From positions 1 through 49,635 of the forward strand of contig NZ_JAELTI010000032.1 in assembly GCF_016428755.1 (NCBI RefSeq): a stretch of 49,635 nucleotides of DNA, written 5' to 3'. Origin of the DNA: Allobosea sp. ASV33 (GTDB taxonomy: Bacteria > Pseudomonadota > Alphaproteobacteria > Rhizobiales > Beijerinckiaceae). The notes beneath the pieces are model-generated. The model was not told the DNA's origin. It saw nothing but the letters and a program-made list of their open reading frames with translations, and ran no database searches. The position numbers and the translations under genes are program-made. The stretch's first letter is position 1. Each line of letters starts with the position of its first letter. Below, one piece after another: positions 40,079 through 48,353 of this stretch.

Positions 40079-40227
40079 GGAGTTCTCGCGGACATCGGCG
40101 GGACGACGCGCAGGATTTCCCGCGACGGCTCCCGCATCAAGGCGAGCATGTAGAGCCCTGCGCATGCGATTTGTCCATGTCCGCCCGGCGGCTCGCCGCG
40201 AGCCGCCGCGGCATTGCCTTTCGGGCT

Positions 40228-41382
40228 TCAGGCGATGACGCCTGCGCTGCGGAGCGCGTCGATCGTGTCCGCGGACAAGCCCCAGTCGGCCAGCACCTCG
40301 TCCGTATGCTCGCCGGGATTCGCGGGCGGGCGCTGGATCGCGCCGGCGGTGCGGCTGAAGCGGGGAGCCGGGGCGGGCTGCACGACCCCGTCGATCTCGA
40401 CGAAAGTGCCGCGCGCCTTGAGATGCGGATCCTCCGGCGCCTCGGCCAAGGAGAGGATCGGTGCGATGCAGACCTCCTTGCCTTCGGCCAGCGCGACCCA
40501 CTCGTCGCGGGTCCGGGTCCTGAAGGCGGCGGCGAAGCGCTCGCGGATGACCGGCCAGCCCGATTTGTCATGCTGGTCGGGCAGGGCTGCTTCGTCGAGA
40601 CAGAGCAACTTCACGGCATTGCGGTAGAAGCGCGTCTCGTTGGCGCCAATGCCGATATGTTTGCCGTCGCGCGTCTCGTAGACATTGTAGAAGGGGGCGC
40701 CGGAATCGAGCCGGTTTGCGCCCCGCTCGTCGGTCCAGTAGCCGGCGGCGGTCAGGCCGTAGATCAGCGTCATCAGCGAGGCCGCGCCGTCGACCATCGC
40801 GGCATCGACCACCTGGCCCTGGCCGGAGCGGCGGCTTTCGAGGATGGCGCTGACGACGCCGAGCGCGAGATAAAGCGAGCCGCCGCCGAAATCGCCAATG
40901 AGGTTGAGAGGGATCGCCGGCGCCTCGTCCTTGCGGCCGATGGCGTGGAGCGCGCCCGTGAGGGCGATGTAGTTGATATCGTGGCCGGGCTCGCTGGCGC
41001 GCGGGCCGTCCTGGCCCCAGCCGGTCATGCGGCCATAGACCACGCGGGGATTGGCGGCGAGGCACTCGGCAGGACCGAGGCCCAGCCGCTCCGCCGTTCC
41101 CGGGCGGAAGCCTTCGAGAACCGCGTCGGCCCTGGCCACGAGCTGCAGGATCGCGGCCGCAGCTTCCGGCTTCTTGAGGTCGATGCCGGCGCTGCGGCGC
41201 CCGCGATTGAGCAGGTTGAACTTTGGCTCGATGGGTGCGCCGCCGTCGAAGCCGGGCGGGCGGTCGATGCGCACGATATCCGCGCCGAGATCGGAGAGCA
41301 GCATCGCGCAGAAGGGGACAGGCCCGATGCCGCCAAGCTCGACGATGCGGATGCCGGCCAACGGCCCCTTCGCTTCGTTCAC
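40228..41382 (-). CDS. Class III CoA-transferase / alpha-methylacyl-CoA racemase-like
   Basis: A 384-residue family III protein close to alpha-methylacyl-CoA racemase (AMACR/Mcr). LAGIRIVELGGIGPVPFCAM, LGADIVRIDRPPGF, VLEGFRPGTAERLGLGPAEC, GRMTGWGQDGPRASEPGHDI with NYIALTGALHAIGR, and LIGDFGGGSLYLALGVVSAI carry the His and Asp of the racemase site. It probably epimerises 2-methylacyl-CoAs, as needed before dehydrogenation of isoprenoid or steroid-type chains, though CoA-transfer cannot be excluded. It starts at GTG 41382 with GGGAGG six bases upstream and diverges from the second catabolic operon. Confidence 0.85.
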   Translation of the reverse strand: MNEAKGPLAGIRIVELGGIGPVPFCAMLLSDLGADIVRIDRPPGFDGGAPIEPKFNLLNRGRRSAGIDLKKPEAAAAILQLVARADAVLEGFRPGTAERLGLGPAECLAANPRVVYGRMTGWGQDGPRASEPGHDINYIALTGALHAIGRKDEAPAIPLNLIGDFGGGSLYLALGVVSAILESRRSGQGQVVDAAMVDGAASLMTLIYGLTAAGYWTDERGANRLDSGAPFYNVYETRDGKHIGIGANETRFYRNAVKLLCLDEAALPDQHDKSGWPVIRERFAAAFRTRTRDEWVALAEGKEVCIAPILSLAEAPEDPHLKARGTFVEIDGVVQPAPAPRFSRTAGAIQRPPANPGEHTDEVLADWGLSADTIDALRSAGVIA

Positions 41383-41650
41383 CGCTAACCTCCCTGAAAT
41401 CTCGCATGAGAATCTAGGAGGCCCGGCCGAGGCCGGGCAATTGGCATAATTCGAAGCGGGACTTCGGCCGGGGCGAAGCCGGCCATCCGATTTCCCACGA
41501 TCGCCGATTTGCGGCGTCTTCTTCGAAATTGTCGAAGCGACGCTTCAGGAAATGCAACTTGGATCGCTCTCGGCCCTAACCTAGGCTCCTCTTCATAAGC
41601 ACAGCCGAGCGGGGTTCAGCGTCTTCGGAGTGCATTTCAGGAGGAAATCG
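41383..41650. other. Divergent regulatory region, racemase-like gene / second catabolic operon
   Basis: 268 bases without a gene. It holds an 8-bp-arm hairpin (GCCCGGCC and GGCCGGGC, 41421-41438), an AT-richer patch TTGGCATAATTCGAA, and the CTTCGA palindrome at 41521-41537. Confidence 0.6.
41521..41537. promoter_or_regulatory. Candidate operator CTTCGA-AATTG-TCGAAG
   Basis: Perfect 6-bp-arm palindrome with a 5-base spacer, 114 bases upstream of the acyl-CoA dehydrogenase start. It is of a different type from the CTAAC/GTTAG sites, so a separate regulator is implied. Each arm extends little beyond 6 bp. Confidence 0.4.
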
Positions 41651-42799
41651 ATGGCTCTCGTGAATTTCCTGGATGAATCCAGGCAGATGTGGCTCGGCAT
41701 CGTCAACAAGTTCATGGATGACGAGATCGGCGTCGAGTATATCCGCAAATGCGACATGAATCGCGACTATCCCTACGAGGCCTATGACAAGATCGCCAAG
41801 CAAGGCTGGCTCGGTCTGCTCTTCAAGGAAGAGGAGGGCGGCTCCGGCGGCGACATCTTCGATTACACGCTGATGGCCGAGGGCCTCGGCAAATACGGCT
41901 TCGATTTCGCCGCCGCCATCCTGGTCCCGACCTTCACCGCGATGAATATCGGCAAGTTCGGCACGCCCGAGCAGAAGGCGAAGTACATCCAGCCCTTCAT
42001 CGACGGCAAGATCCGTTTCTCGGTTTCGATTTCCGAGCCCGGCGCCGGCTCCGACGCCTCGAACACCGCGACCCGCGCGAAGCAGGATGCGAATGGCGAC
42101 TGGATCATCACCGGCCAGAAACTCTGGTGCAGCGGCGCGGCGGCGCGGGACACCGTCATCGCGATGCTGGTCCGTACCGATCCCGACGACAAGCATGGCG
42201 GCCTGTCCATCCTCCTGATCCCGAACGACACGCCCGGCATGGTCATCAACAAGCTGCCGACGCTGTCTCGCCACGCCACGGGCACCACCGAGATCTTCCT
42301 CGACAATGTCCGCGTGCCGGCCGATGCGCTGCTCGGCAAGGTCGGGCAGGGCTGGAAGATCATCGTCGAGCATCTGGAGCTCGAGCGCTGCTCTGTCGCC
42401 GGCGCCTATGTCGGCAATGCCCAGACGGCGGTCAGCAAGGCCGTGCAATACGCGCATGAGCGTATCCAGTTTGGCCGCCCGATCTGGGATTTCCAGGTAC
42501 TGCGTCACATGCTGGCCGATTGCCAGACGCAGGTCGATGCGGCTCGTCTCCTGGTCTATCGGGCCGCGCAGATGGCGGCGGACGGCATTCCGTGTTCGCG
42601 CGAAGTCTCGATGGCCAAGCTCTACGGCTCTGAGACTCTGAAGCACTGCTCGCTGACCGGCATGCAGGTGCTCGGCGGCCACGCCAACCTGCCCGAGGCC
42701 GATATGGAGCGCTATCTGCGCGAGAGCGTGCAGTCGACCATCGGCGGCGGCACCTCGCAGATCCAGAAGACGATCATCGCCAAGTCGATGCGGCTCTGA
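41651..42799 (+). CDS. Acyl-CoA dehydrogenase (fourth)
   Basis: A 382-residue FAD enzyme. QGWLGLLFKEEEGGSGGDIF, RFSVSISEPGAGSDASNTAT, DWIITGQKLWCSGAAARDTV, TTEIFLDNVRVPADALLGKV and YAHERIQFGRPIWDFQVLRH are standard. In the active-site loop STIGGGTSQIQKTIIAKSM the usual catalytic Glu is Gln370, so either the base is supplied from another position or the protein has a changed reaction or is half of a heteromer. CAGGAGGAAATCG precedes the ATG at 41651. It is the first gene of the second catabolic operon, ahead of a MaoC hydratase and a thiolase-like/DUF35 pair. Confidence 0.92.
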   Translation: MALVNFLDESRQMWLGIVNKFMDDEIGVEYIRKCDMNRDYPYEAYDKIAKQGWLGLLFKEEEGGSGGDIFDYTLMAEGLGKYGFDFAAAILVPTFTAMNIGKFGTPEQKAKYIQPFIDGKIRFSVSISEPGAGSDASNTATRAKQDANGDWIITGQKLWCSGAAARDTVIAMLVRTDPDDKHGGLSILLIPNDTPGMVINKLPTLSRHATGTTEIFLDNVRVPADALLGKVGQGWKIIVEHLELERCSVAGAYVGNAQTAVSKAVQYAHERIQFGRPIWDFQVLRHMLADCQTQVDAARLLVYRAAQMAADGIPCSREVSMAKLYGSETLKHCSLTGMQVLGGHANLPEADMERYLRESVQSTIGGGTSQIQKTIIAKSMRL

Positions 42800-42878
42800 A
42801 CCGCCGGCCTTCGGGACATGACGGCGCCCGCATCGCGACGGGCACCGCTTTCGACATCCAGGGAAAGGACACGCCGCC

Positions 42879-43373
42879 ATGGGCGCGAACAATCAGGTCA
42901 ACATCCCGCTCGACGAGCTTGAAATCGGCCATGTTTTCCGCTCGCCGGGGCGCACGATCACCGAGACCGACGTCGTCAATTTCTGCATGCTGACAGGCAA
43001 CTGGATCGAGATCCATTCCAATACCGAGTATGCGGCCAAGACGCGCTGGGGCAAGCGCATCGTCCAGGGGCAGCTCACCTTCTCGCTGATCTCCGGGCTG
43101 CTGCAATTCGGCCCGACGATCCAGGCGAATTACGGCGTCGACAAGCTGCGCTTCCTGCATCCGGTGCTGATCGGCGACACGGTCTATGCCACCGGCGAGG
43201 TGATCGCGAAGAAGGAGAAGGACGAGAAGTTCGGCGTCGGCACCCTCCTGATCAAGGCTTATAACCAGAACGGCGACGTGCTCCAGCGCAGCGAATGGAG
43301 CCTGCTGATGCTGCGCAAGCGCGCCGATCTCGACGCCCTGCTCGAAGCGTCCGTTCCCGTGTTCAAGGACTGA
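42879..43373 (+). CDS. MaoC-family dehydratase (single hot-dog)
   Basis: A 164-residue single hot-dog protein. ELEIGHVFRSPGRTITETDV, FCMLTGNWIEIHSNTEYAAK, RWGKRIVQGQLTFSLISGLL and LRFLHPVLIGDTVYATGEVI are MaoC-type. In the usual GDxNPxH motif the Asp is Asn41 while His46 is kept. Such proteins hydrate enoyl-CoAs, often as heteromers. In steroid catabolism a MaoC protein (ChsH1) pairs with the MaoC part of ChsH2. Here it lies directly before a thiolase-like and a DUF35 gene in the same order of functions. The stop is 4 bases before the next start. Confidence 0.87.
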   Translation: MGANNQVNIPLDELEIGHVFRSPGRTITETDVVNFCMLTGNWIEIHSNTEYAAKTRWGKRIVQGQLTFSLISGLLQFGPTIQANYGVDKLRFLHPVLIGDTVYATGEVIAKKEKDEKFGVGTLLIKAYNQNGDVLQRSEWSLLMLRKRADLDALLEASVPVFKD

Positions 43374-43377
43374 GGCG

Positions 43378-44589
43378 ATGTCGCCGCAACCCGTCGCCGC
43401 GATCATCGGCATGGGGGATGCCTATGCCTCCCTCAAGGACCGCAAGGATCCCATGCAGCTTGCCGTGGAGGCGACCTATGGCGCGCTCGCGGATGCCGGG
43501 GTCGGAAAGCATCAGATCGACGCGGTCTTCACCGGCCGCTCGCCTTGGGCCGACAAACGCTCGCAGTGGAGCAACATCTTCATCTCGCATATGCAGATGC
43601 CGGTGACGCTTAACAGCGAATTGACGATGCACGGCGCGGGCCTGACCGCGACGATCGCCATCGCCAGCCAGATGATCGCCGCAGGCCGGGCCGAATACGT
43701 CCTTTGCCTGCAGAGCGACGCGACCGAGCTCTTCGTCGATGCCGTCGCCATGGGGGCGGAGGCCGATGCCGATCCGCAGTTCGAGATTCCCTACGGGCCG
43801 ACGATTCCGTCGCTCTATGCGCAGGCGGCCTGCCGCTATTTCCACGAATACGGCATCACGGAAGAAGACCTCGCCGATGTCGCGATCGCGAACCAGCGCT
43901 GGGCGATGCAGCATCCGCATGCGGCGAAGGCGCGCTTCGGCGAGATCGACCGCGCCAAGGTCATGGCCTCGCCCTATGTCGCGACGCCGCTCCGGCGCTG
44001 GATGTGCTCGACCTGGGGCGGCGGCACCGGCGGGGCGCTCGTCGTCACCTCGGTCGAGAATGCCAGGCGCGCCGCCAAGCCTGTCTATGTGATGGGCTAC
44101 GGCTCGGCTTCGACCCATGAATATCTCAGCGACCGCATGAACCTGCGCTCCTGCCGCTTTCCGGGGTTGGGCGCGCTGCCGAACCTCACTCATACCGCGA
44201 CGGCGGAAGCTTCGCGGCAGGCCTTCGCCATGGCGGGCCTGGGGCATCGCGACATCGATATGGCCCAGATTTCGGTGAATTTCGCCCATATGGCGCCGAT
44301 CGTGATGGAAGACCTCGGCTTCGCGGCGAAGGGCAAGGGCATCGAGATCTATCGGGAGGGGCGTACCGGCATCGACGGCGACCTGCCGACCGACACCAAT
44401 GGCGGCTGGCTCTCCTTTGGCCAACCCGGCATCTCCTGCAACATGGATTCGTTCGTCGAGGCGATCCGCCAGTTGCGCGGCGAGGCACTTGGCCTCGCGC
44501 CGTCGAAGCGGCCGCGCACAGCGCTGGTGCAGGGCGCGGGCGGCATGCTGGCCGCCGGTGCCGTCACCATCCTCTCCACCCAAAGCTGA
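43378..44589 (+). CDS. Thiolase-fold protein lacking thiolase catalytic residues (Ltp2/SCP-x-like)
   Basis: A 403-residue thiolase-superfamily protein of the SCP-x/lipid-transfer type. AAIIGMGDAYASLKDRKDPM, VEATYGALADAGVGKHQID, AICAN-like ADVAIANQRWAMQHPHA and CSTWGGGTGGALVVTSVENA are recognisable family segments. Where the nucleophilic Cys should be (about residue 84-88) the sequence is ELTMHGAGLTATIAIA, and the GHP motif near residue 349 reads FGQPG, so neither Cys nor His is present. Thiolysis is therefore unlikely. The downstream gene is a DUF35 protein, as for Ltp2 of actinobacteria, which with the DUF35 part of ChsH2 does retro-aldol cleavage. I infer an aldolase complex acting on a beta-hydroxyacyl-CoA. 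Confidence 0.8.
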   Translation: MSPQPVAAIIGMGDAYASLKDRKDPMQLAVEATYGALADAGVGKHQIDAVFTGRSPWADKRSQWSNIFISHMQMPVTLNSELTMHGAGLTATIAIASQMIAAGRAEYVLCLQSDATELFVDAVAMGAEADADPQFEIPYGPTIPSLYAQAACRYFHEYGITEEDLADVAIANQRWAMQHPHAAKARFGEIDRAKVMASPYVATPLRRWMCSTWGGGTGGALVVTSVENARRAAKPVYVMGYGSASTHEYLSDRMNLRSCRFPGLGALPNLTHTATAEASRQAFAMAGLGHRDIDMAQISVNFAHMAPIVMEDLGFAAKGKGIEIYREGRTGIDGDLPTDTNGGWLSFGQPGISCNMDSFVEAIRQLRGEALGLAPSKRPRTALVQGAGGMLAAGAVTILSTQS

Positions 44590-44603
44590 ACCGCCGGGAG
44601 CCT

Positions 44604-45020
44604 ATGATGGAGATCCACTACATCGATAGCTGGCCGCAGCCCTACAGCCAGATGGACGCTGCGCCCTATTGGGCGGCACTGCAGGAGGAAGGACTGACCT
44701 TCCAGCGCTGCACGGACTGCCGCGAGACGGTGTGGCCGGCGAAATCCCATTGCCCGAATTGCGGCAAGCGCGCGCTGGTCTGGGAGGGCTCGAAGGGCAA
44801 AGGCAAGGTCTATTCCTTCAGCACGATCATGCGCGGGCCGACCCCGGCCTGGCAGGCGATCGTGCCCTACACGGTCGGCTTCGTGGAGATGGAGGAGGGC
44901 TACATCCTGTTCACGCAGTTCGATTGCGCGCCGGATGCGATCAAGATCGGGGACGCGGTCTCGGTGCGCTATATCAAGCGTGGCGAGCAGACATTGCCGA
45001 TCTTCGGCCCTGCCAGCTAG
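44604..45020 (+). CDS. DUF35 / OB-fold Zn-ribbon acyl-CoA-associated protein
   Basis: A 138-residue protein with a rubredoxin-like Zn-ribbon and OB-fold. The zinc ligands are Cys36, Cys39, Cys50 and Cys53 (QRCTDCRETVWPAKSHCPNC). The OB-fold follows with KVYSFSTIMRGPTPAWQAIV and PYTVGFVEMEEGYILFTQF. DUF35 proteins bind and gate the CoA substrate of partner thiolase-fold enzymes; here the partner would be the protein encoded just upstream. ATG at 44604 or 44607, with CGGGAG upstream. It is a stand-alone DUF35, not fused to a MaoC domain as in ChsH2; the MaoC function is encoded separately at 42879. Confidence 0.9.
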   Translation: MMEIHYIDSWPQPYSQMDAAPYWAALQEEGLTFQRCTDCRETVWPAKSHCPNCGKRALVWEGSKGKGKVYSFSTIMRGPTPAWQAIVPYTVGFVEMEEGYILFTQFDCAPDAIKIGDAVSVRYIKRGEQTLPIFGPAS

Positions 45021-45100
45021 GACGGGTCGATCAAGAGCAGAAGCGTCGCGCAGCCTCTCGAAGGCGAAAAAGACGACGCGATGCCTGGGAGGATAATCAC

Positions 45101-46315
45101 ATGGCGGGACCGCTTACCGGCGTCCGAATTCTGGATCTCACGTCCAACTTCATGGGGCCTTATGCGTCCCTGCTGCTGGCCGACATGGGCGCGGATATCT
45201 GCAAGGTCGAGTCGCGGCAGGGCGATACGACGCGCGGGGTCGGGCCGGCCCGCAACAAGGGCATGAGCGTCATCTTCCTGCATCTCAACCGCAACAAGCG
45301 CAGCCTGGTGCTGGACCTGAAGACGGCCTCCGGACTTGCTGCGCTGAAGCGGATGGCAGCGCAGGCCGATGTGCTGTTGCACAGCCTCCGGCCGAAATCG
45401 ATGCAGAAGCTCGGCCTCGCCTATGAGGAGATGCGGGAGATCAATCCCCGCATCATCTATTGCGGCGCCTTCGGCTTCGGACAGCGCGGTCCCTATGCCG
45501 ATCGGCCCGCCTATGACGACCTGATCCAGGCCGGCTCCGGCATGGCGATGGTGCAGGCGCGCAAATCGGGCCCGCCGGCCTATGTCGCGACCGCGATCGC
45601 GGACCGGGTCGTCGGCATGGCGCTGAGCAATGCGGTCTCGATGGCGCTCTACCGTCGCGAGAAGACCGGCCGCGGCCAGAGCGTCGAGGTGCCGATGCTC
45701 GAGACCTTCTCGCATCTGGTCATGGGCGATCATCTCTACGGCCTGACCTTCGAGCCGCCGATCGGCGACTGGGGCTATGCCCGGATGATGAATGCCGATC
45801 GGCGCCCGTACCGGACGCTGGATGGCTATGTCGCCGTCAACGTCTACACCGACACGCATTGGCAGCGCTTCTTCCGGCTCTCAGGCCATGCCGAGATGGC
45901 GCAGGATGCGCGCTATGCCGACATCTATGCTCGCACCCAGCACATCGCCGAGCTCTACGCCTTCCTGGCGCAAGTCTTCGAGACACGGTCCACGGCCGAA
46001 TGGCTCGCGTTGCTGGAGGAGGCGGATATTCCGGTCATCCGGATGAACACGCCGGAGACGCTGCTGACCGACCCGCATATGCAGGCTGTCGGCTTCTTCG
46101 GCACGGAGCACCACCCCAGCGAAGGCACGATCCGAACCATCGGCATCCCGCAGGACTGGAGCGAGAGCACGCCGGAATTGCGCCTGCCGGCGCCGCGCCT
46201 TGGCGAGCACAGTGCCGAATTGCTGGCGGAATACGGCTTCTCGCCGGACGAGGTCGAGGCGCTGCTGCGGGACGGCGGCGCCTATGCCGCTGCGAACCAG
46301 GGATCATCCTCATGA
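45101..46315 (+). CDS. Class III CoA-transferase, copy 1 of a tandem pair
   Basis: A 404-residue CaiB/BaiF-family CoA-transferase. GVRILDLTSNFMGPYASLLL, ADMGADICKVESRQGDTTRG, LHLNRNKRSLVLDLKTASGL, YCGAFGFGQRGPYADRPAYD and the catalytic-Asp region TAIADRVVGMALSNAVSMAL are present. The long shared stretches with the gene at 47127 (for example NTPETLL.DPHMQAVGFF) show the two are paralogues from one duplication, with an SDR gene between them. GGGAGGATAATC precedes the ATG. The stop overlaps the SDR start by 4 bases. Confidence 0.92.
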   Translation: MAGPLTGVRILDLTSNFMGPYASLLLADMGADICKVESRQGDTTRGVGPARNKGMSVIFLHLNRNKRSLVLDLKTASGLAALKRMAAQADVLLHSLRPKSMQKLGLAYEEMREINPRIIYCGAFGFGQRGPYADRPAYDDLIQAGSGMAMVQARKSGPPAYVATAIADRVVGMALSNAVSMALYRREKTGRGQSVEVPMLETFSHLVMGDHLYGLTFEPPIGDWGYARMMNADRRPYRTLDGYVAVNVYTDTHWQRFFRLSGHAEMAQDARYADIYARTQHIAELYAFLAQVFETRSTAEWLALLEEADIPVIRMNTPETLLTDPHMQAVGFFGTEHHPSEGTIRTIGIPQDWSESTPELRLPAPRLGEHSAELLAEYGFSPDEVEALLRDGGAYAAANQGSSS

Positions 46316-47112
46316 GCGATCTCCGGAACAAGGTAGCGATCGTCACAGGCGGCACAGGCGGCATCGGCCGGGGAGTGGCACTGCAACTCGCCGCGCGCGG
46401 GGCGCAGGTCGTCATCAATGGCCGCAGCGAGAGCAAGGCCGAGGCCGTCATCGCGGAAATCCGGCGGCAGGGCGGCGAGGCGCATTTCGCCGCCGGTGAT
46501 GTGCGTTCGAAGAGCGATATGGAGGCCGTAGCCGCCGAGGCGGCCCGCCATTTCGGCGGGGTCGACATCGTCGTCCCCAATGCCGGCGGCAATGACGACG
46601 AGGCCCGGCAGCCTGAGGTGCGAGGCCCCTTCGCCGAGATCGACCTTGCGCGGGTCACGGACTTTATCGGGCAGGCCGTGGCCGCCAAGCTCCTGGTGGT
46701 GCAGGCCGCCATACCGCACATGCGGGCGAGAGGCGGCGGCAGCGTGGTCTTCGTCACCTCCGAGGGCGGCCGCTCGCCGACGCCCGGCCAAACCGCGATC
46801 GCGACCTTCTCGGGCGGGCTGGTCATGGCCAGCAAGGTGCTCTCGAAGGAACTCGCCCGCGAGAAGATCCGCGTGAACTGCGTCTGCGTCACCGTGGTGC
46901 GTGACACGCCGTCCTGGGATGCGGCCTTCGTCAACGAGGGTGGCGTCTCGGAGCGGCACCGCAAGCAATATGAGAAGATCGTCGCCGGCAGCCCGCTCGG
47001 CGTCGCCGGCCCGCTCGATATCGGCGGGGTCGTCGCCTTCCTCGCCTCCGACGACGCGGCCTATCTGACGGGCGCCACGGTCAGCCCGACCGGCGGCCTG
47101 ACGATCCATTGA
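46312..47112 (+). CDS. SDR-family protein with altered catalytic site
   Basis: A 266-residue short-chain dehydrogenase-fold protein. NAD-binding TGGTGGIGRGVALQLAARGA and VVINGRSESKAEAVIAEIRR are normal, and VPNAGG replaces NNAG. The catalytic stretch reads VVFVTSEGGRSPTPGQTAIA then TFSGGLVMASKVLSKELARE. Aligned to SDRs, the Tyr and Lys of YxxxK become Ile and Ser. IRVNCVCVTVVRDTPSWDAA and YLTGATVSPTGGLTIH close the fold. It may be a non-redox or structurally diverged member, or it may use other residues. It lies between the two paralogous CoA-transferases with an overlap upstream and 14 bases downstream. Confidence 0.85.
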   Translation: MSDLRNKVAIVTGGTGGIGRGVALQLAARGAQVVINGRSESKAEAVIAEIRRQGGEAHFAAGDVRSKSDMEAVAAEAARHFGGVDIVVPNAGGNDDEARQPEVRGPFAEIDLARVTDFIGQAVAAKLLVVQAAIPHMRARGGGSVVFVTSEGGRSPTPGQTAIATFSGGLVMASKVLSKELAREKIRVNCVCVTVVRDTPSWDAAFVNEGGVSERHRKQYEKIVAGSPLGVAGPLDIGGVVAFLASDDAAYLTGATVSPTGGLTIH

Positions 47113-47126
47113 GGGGAGGCGCGACC

Positions 47127-48338
47127 ATGGCCGGACCGCTCGCGGGCCTGAAGATCATAGACCTGACCTCGAACTTCATGGGGCCCTACGCCTCGTTGCT
47201 GCTTGCCGACATGGGCGCCGATGTCTGCAAGGTCGAGCCGCCGGAAGGCGACACGATCCGCTGGGTCGGCGTCGCCCGCAACAAGGGCATGAGCGCACTC
47301 TTCCTGCATCTCAACCGCAACAAGCGCAGCATCGTGCTCGACCTGAAGACGGCACATGGCCAGGCGGCGATCAAGCGCATGCTCGCATCCGCCGACGTGC
47401 TGCTCTACAGCCTGCGACCGGCGGCAATGGCGCGGCTGCAACTGGACTACGAGCAAGTCCACGCGATCAATCCGCGCCTGATCTATTGCGGGGCCTTCGG
47501 CTTCGGGCAGGGCGGTCCCTATGCGGCGCGGCCGGCCTATGACAACCTGATCCAGGCGGCGGTCGGCCTGCCGATGGCGCAGGCGCGCAAGACGAACGGC
47601 CCGCCGACCTATGTCGCGACGGCCATCGTCGACCGCAGCGTCGGAATCGCAACCAGCAATGCGATCCTCGCTGCGTTGTATCACCGCTCGCAGACCGGTC
47701 TCGGTCAGTCGGTCTCGGTGCCGATGTTCGAGAGCTTCGCCCATCTCGTGATGGGCGATCACATGTATGGACAGACTTTCGTGCCGCCGTTGGGCGACTG
47801 GGGTTATGCCCGGATGACCGACCCCGAGCGTCAGCCTTATGCAACGGCGGACGGCTATCTCAGCGCCGAGATCGTCACCGACCGGCAATGGCAGCGCGTC
47901 TTCGAAGCGATCGGCCGGCCTGAACTCGCCAGCGATCCGCGTTATGCCGATCTGCACAGCCGCGGCCAGCGCATGGGCGAGCTCTACGACATCCTGCGGG
48001 GCGTTTTCGTGACTCGTCCAACGGCGGATTGGGTCGAGCTTCTGGTTGCGGCCGACATCTCGGTCATGCCGATGAACACGCCCGAGACGCTGCTTTCCGA
48101 CCCGCATATGCAGGCCGTCGGCTTCTTCAGCGAGGAGGAGCATCCGAGCGAGGGGCGGGTGCGCAGCATCGGCCTCCCGCATGAATGGAGCGAGACGCCA
48201 GTGGCGCAGCGCTATCCGACGCCCCGGCTCGGCGAGCATACGCTCGAACTCCTCGGCGAGTACGGGTTTTCCGAGGACGAGACACGCGAGCTCATCGCTT
48301 CAGGCGGCGCCCATGCCGCCCGACCGAAGAAGACCTGA
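47127..48338 (+). CDS. Class III CoA-transferase, copy 2 of a tandem pair
   Basis: A 403-residue paralogue of the gene at 45101. LKIIDLTSNFMGPYASLLLA, ADVCKVEPPEGDTIRWVGVA, LHLNRNKRSIVLDLKTAHG, YCGAFGFGQGGPYAARPAYD and TAIVDRSVGIATSNAILAAL (catalytic Asp) match. Differences lie mostly in the mid-domain substrate region and C-terminus, which suggests the two copies serve different acids or form a heterodimer. GAGGGGAGGCGCGACC precedes the ATG. Confidence 0.92.
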   Translation: MAGPLAGLKIIDLTSNFMGPYASLLLADMGADVCKVEPPEGDTIRWVGVARNKGMSALFLHLNRNKRSIVLDLKTAHGQAAIKRMLASADVLLYSLRPAAMARLQLDYEQVHAINPRLIYCGAFGFGQGGPYAARPAYDNLIQAAVGLPMAQARKTNGPPTYVATAIVDRSVGIATSNAILAALYHRSQTGLGQSVSVPMFESFAHLVMGDHMYGQTFVPPLGDWGYARMTDPERQPYATADGYLSAEIVTDRQWQRVFEAIGRPELASDPRYADLHSRGQRMGELYDILRGVFVTRPTADWVELLVAADISVMPMNTPETLLSDPHMQAVGFFSEEEHPSEGRVRSIGLPHEWSETPVAQRYPTPRLGEHTLELLGEYGFSEDETRELIASGGAHAARPKKT

Positions 48339-48353
48339 CGAGGAGAACGCCGG

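Noticed and set aside
41421..41438. GCCCGGCC/GGCCGGGC hairpin as a terminator
   Set aside because: It lies between divergent starts, not after a gene, and has no T-run in either direction, so I list it only as part of the regulatory region.
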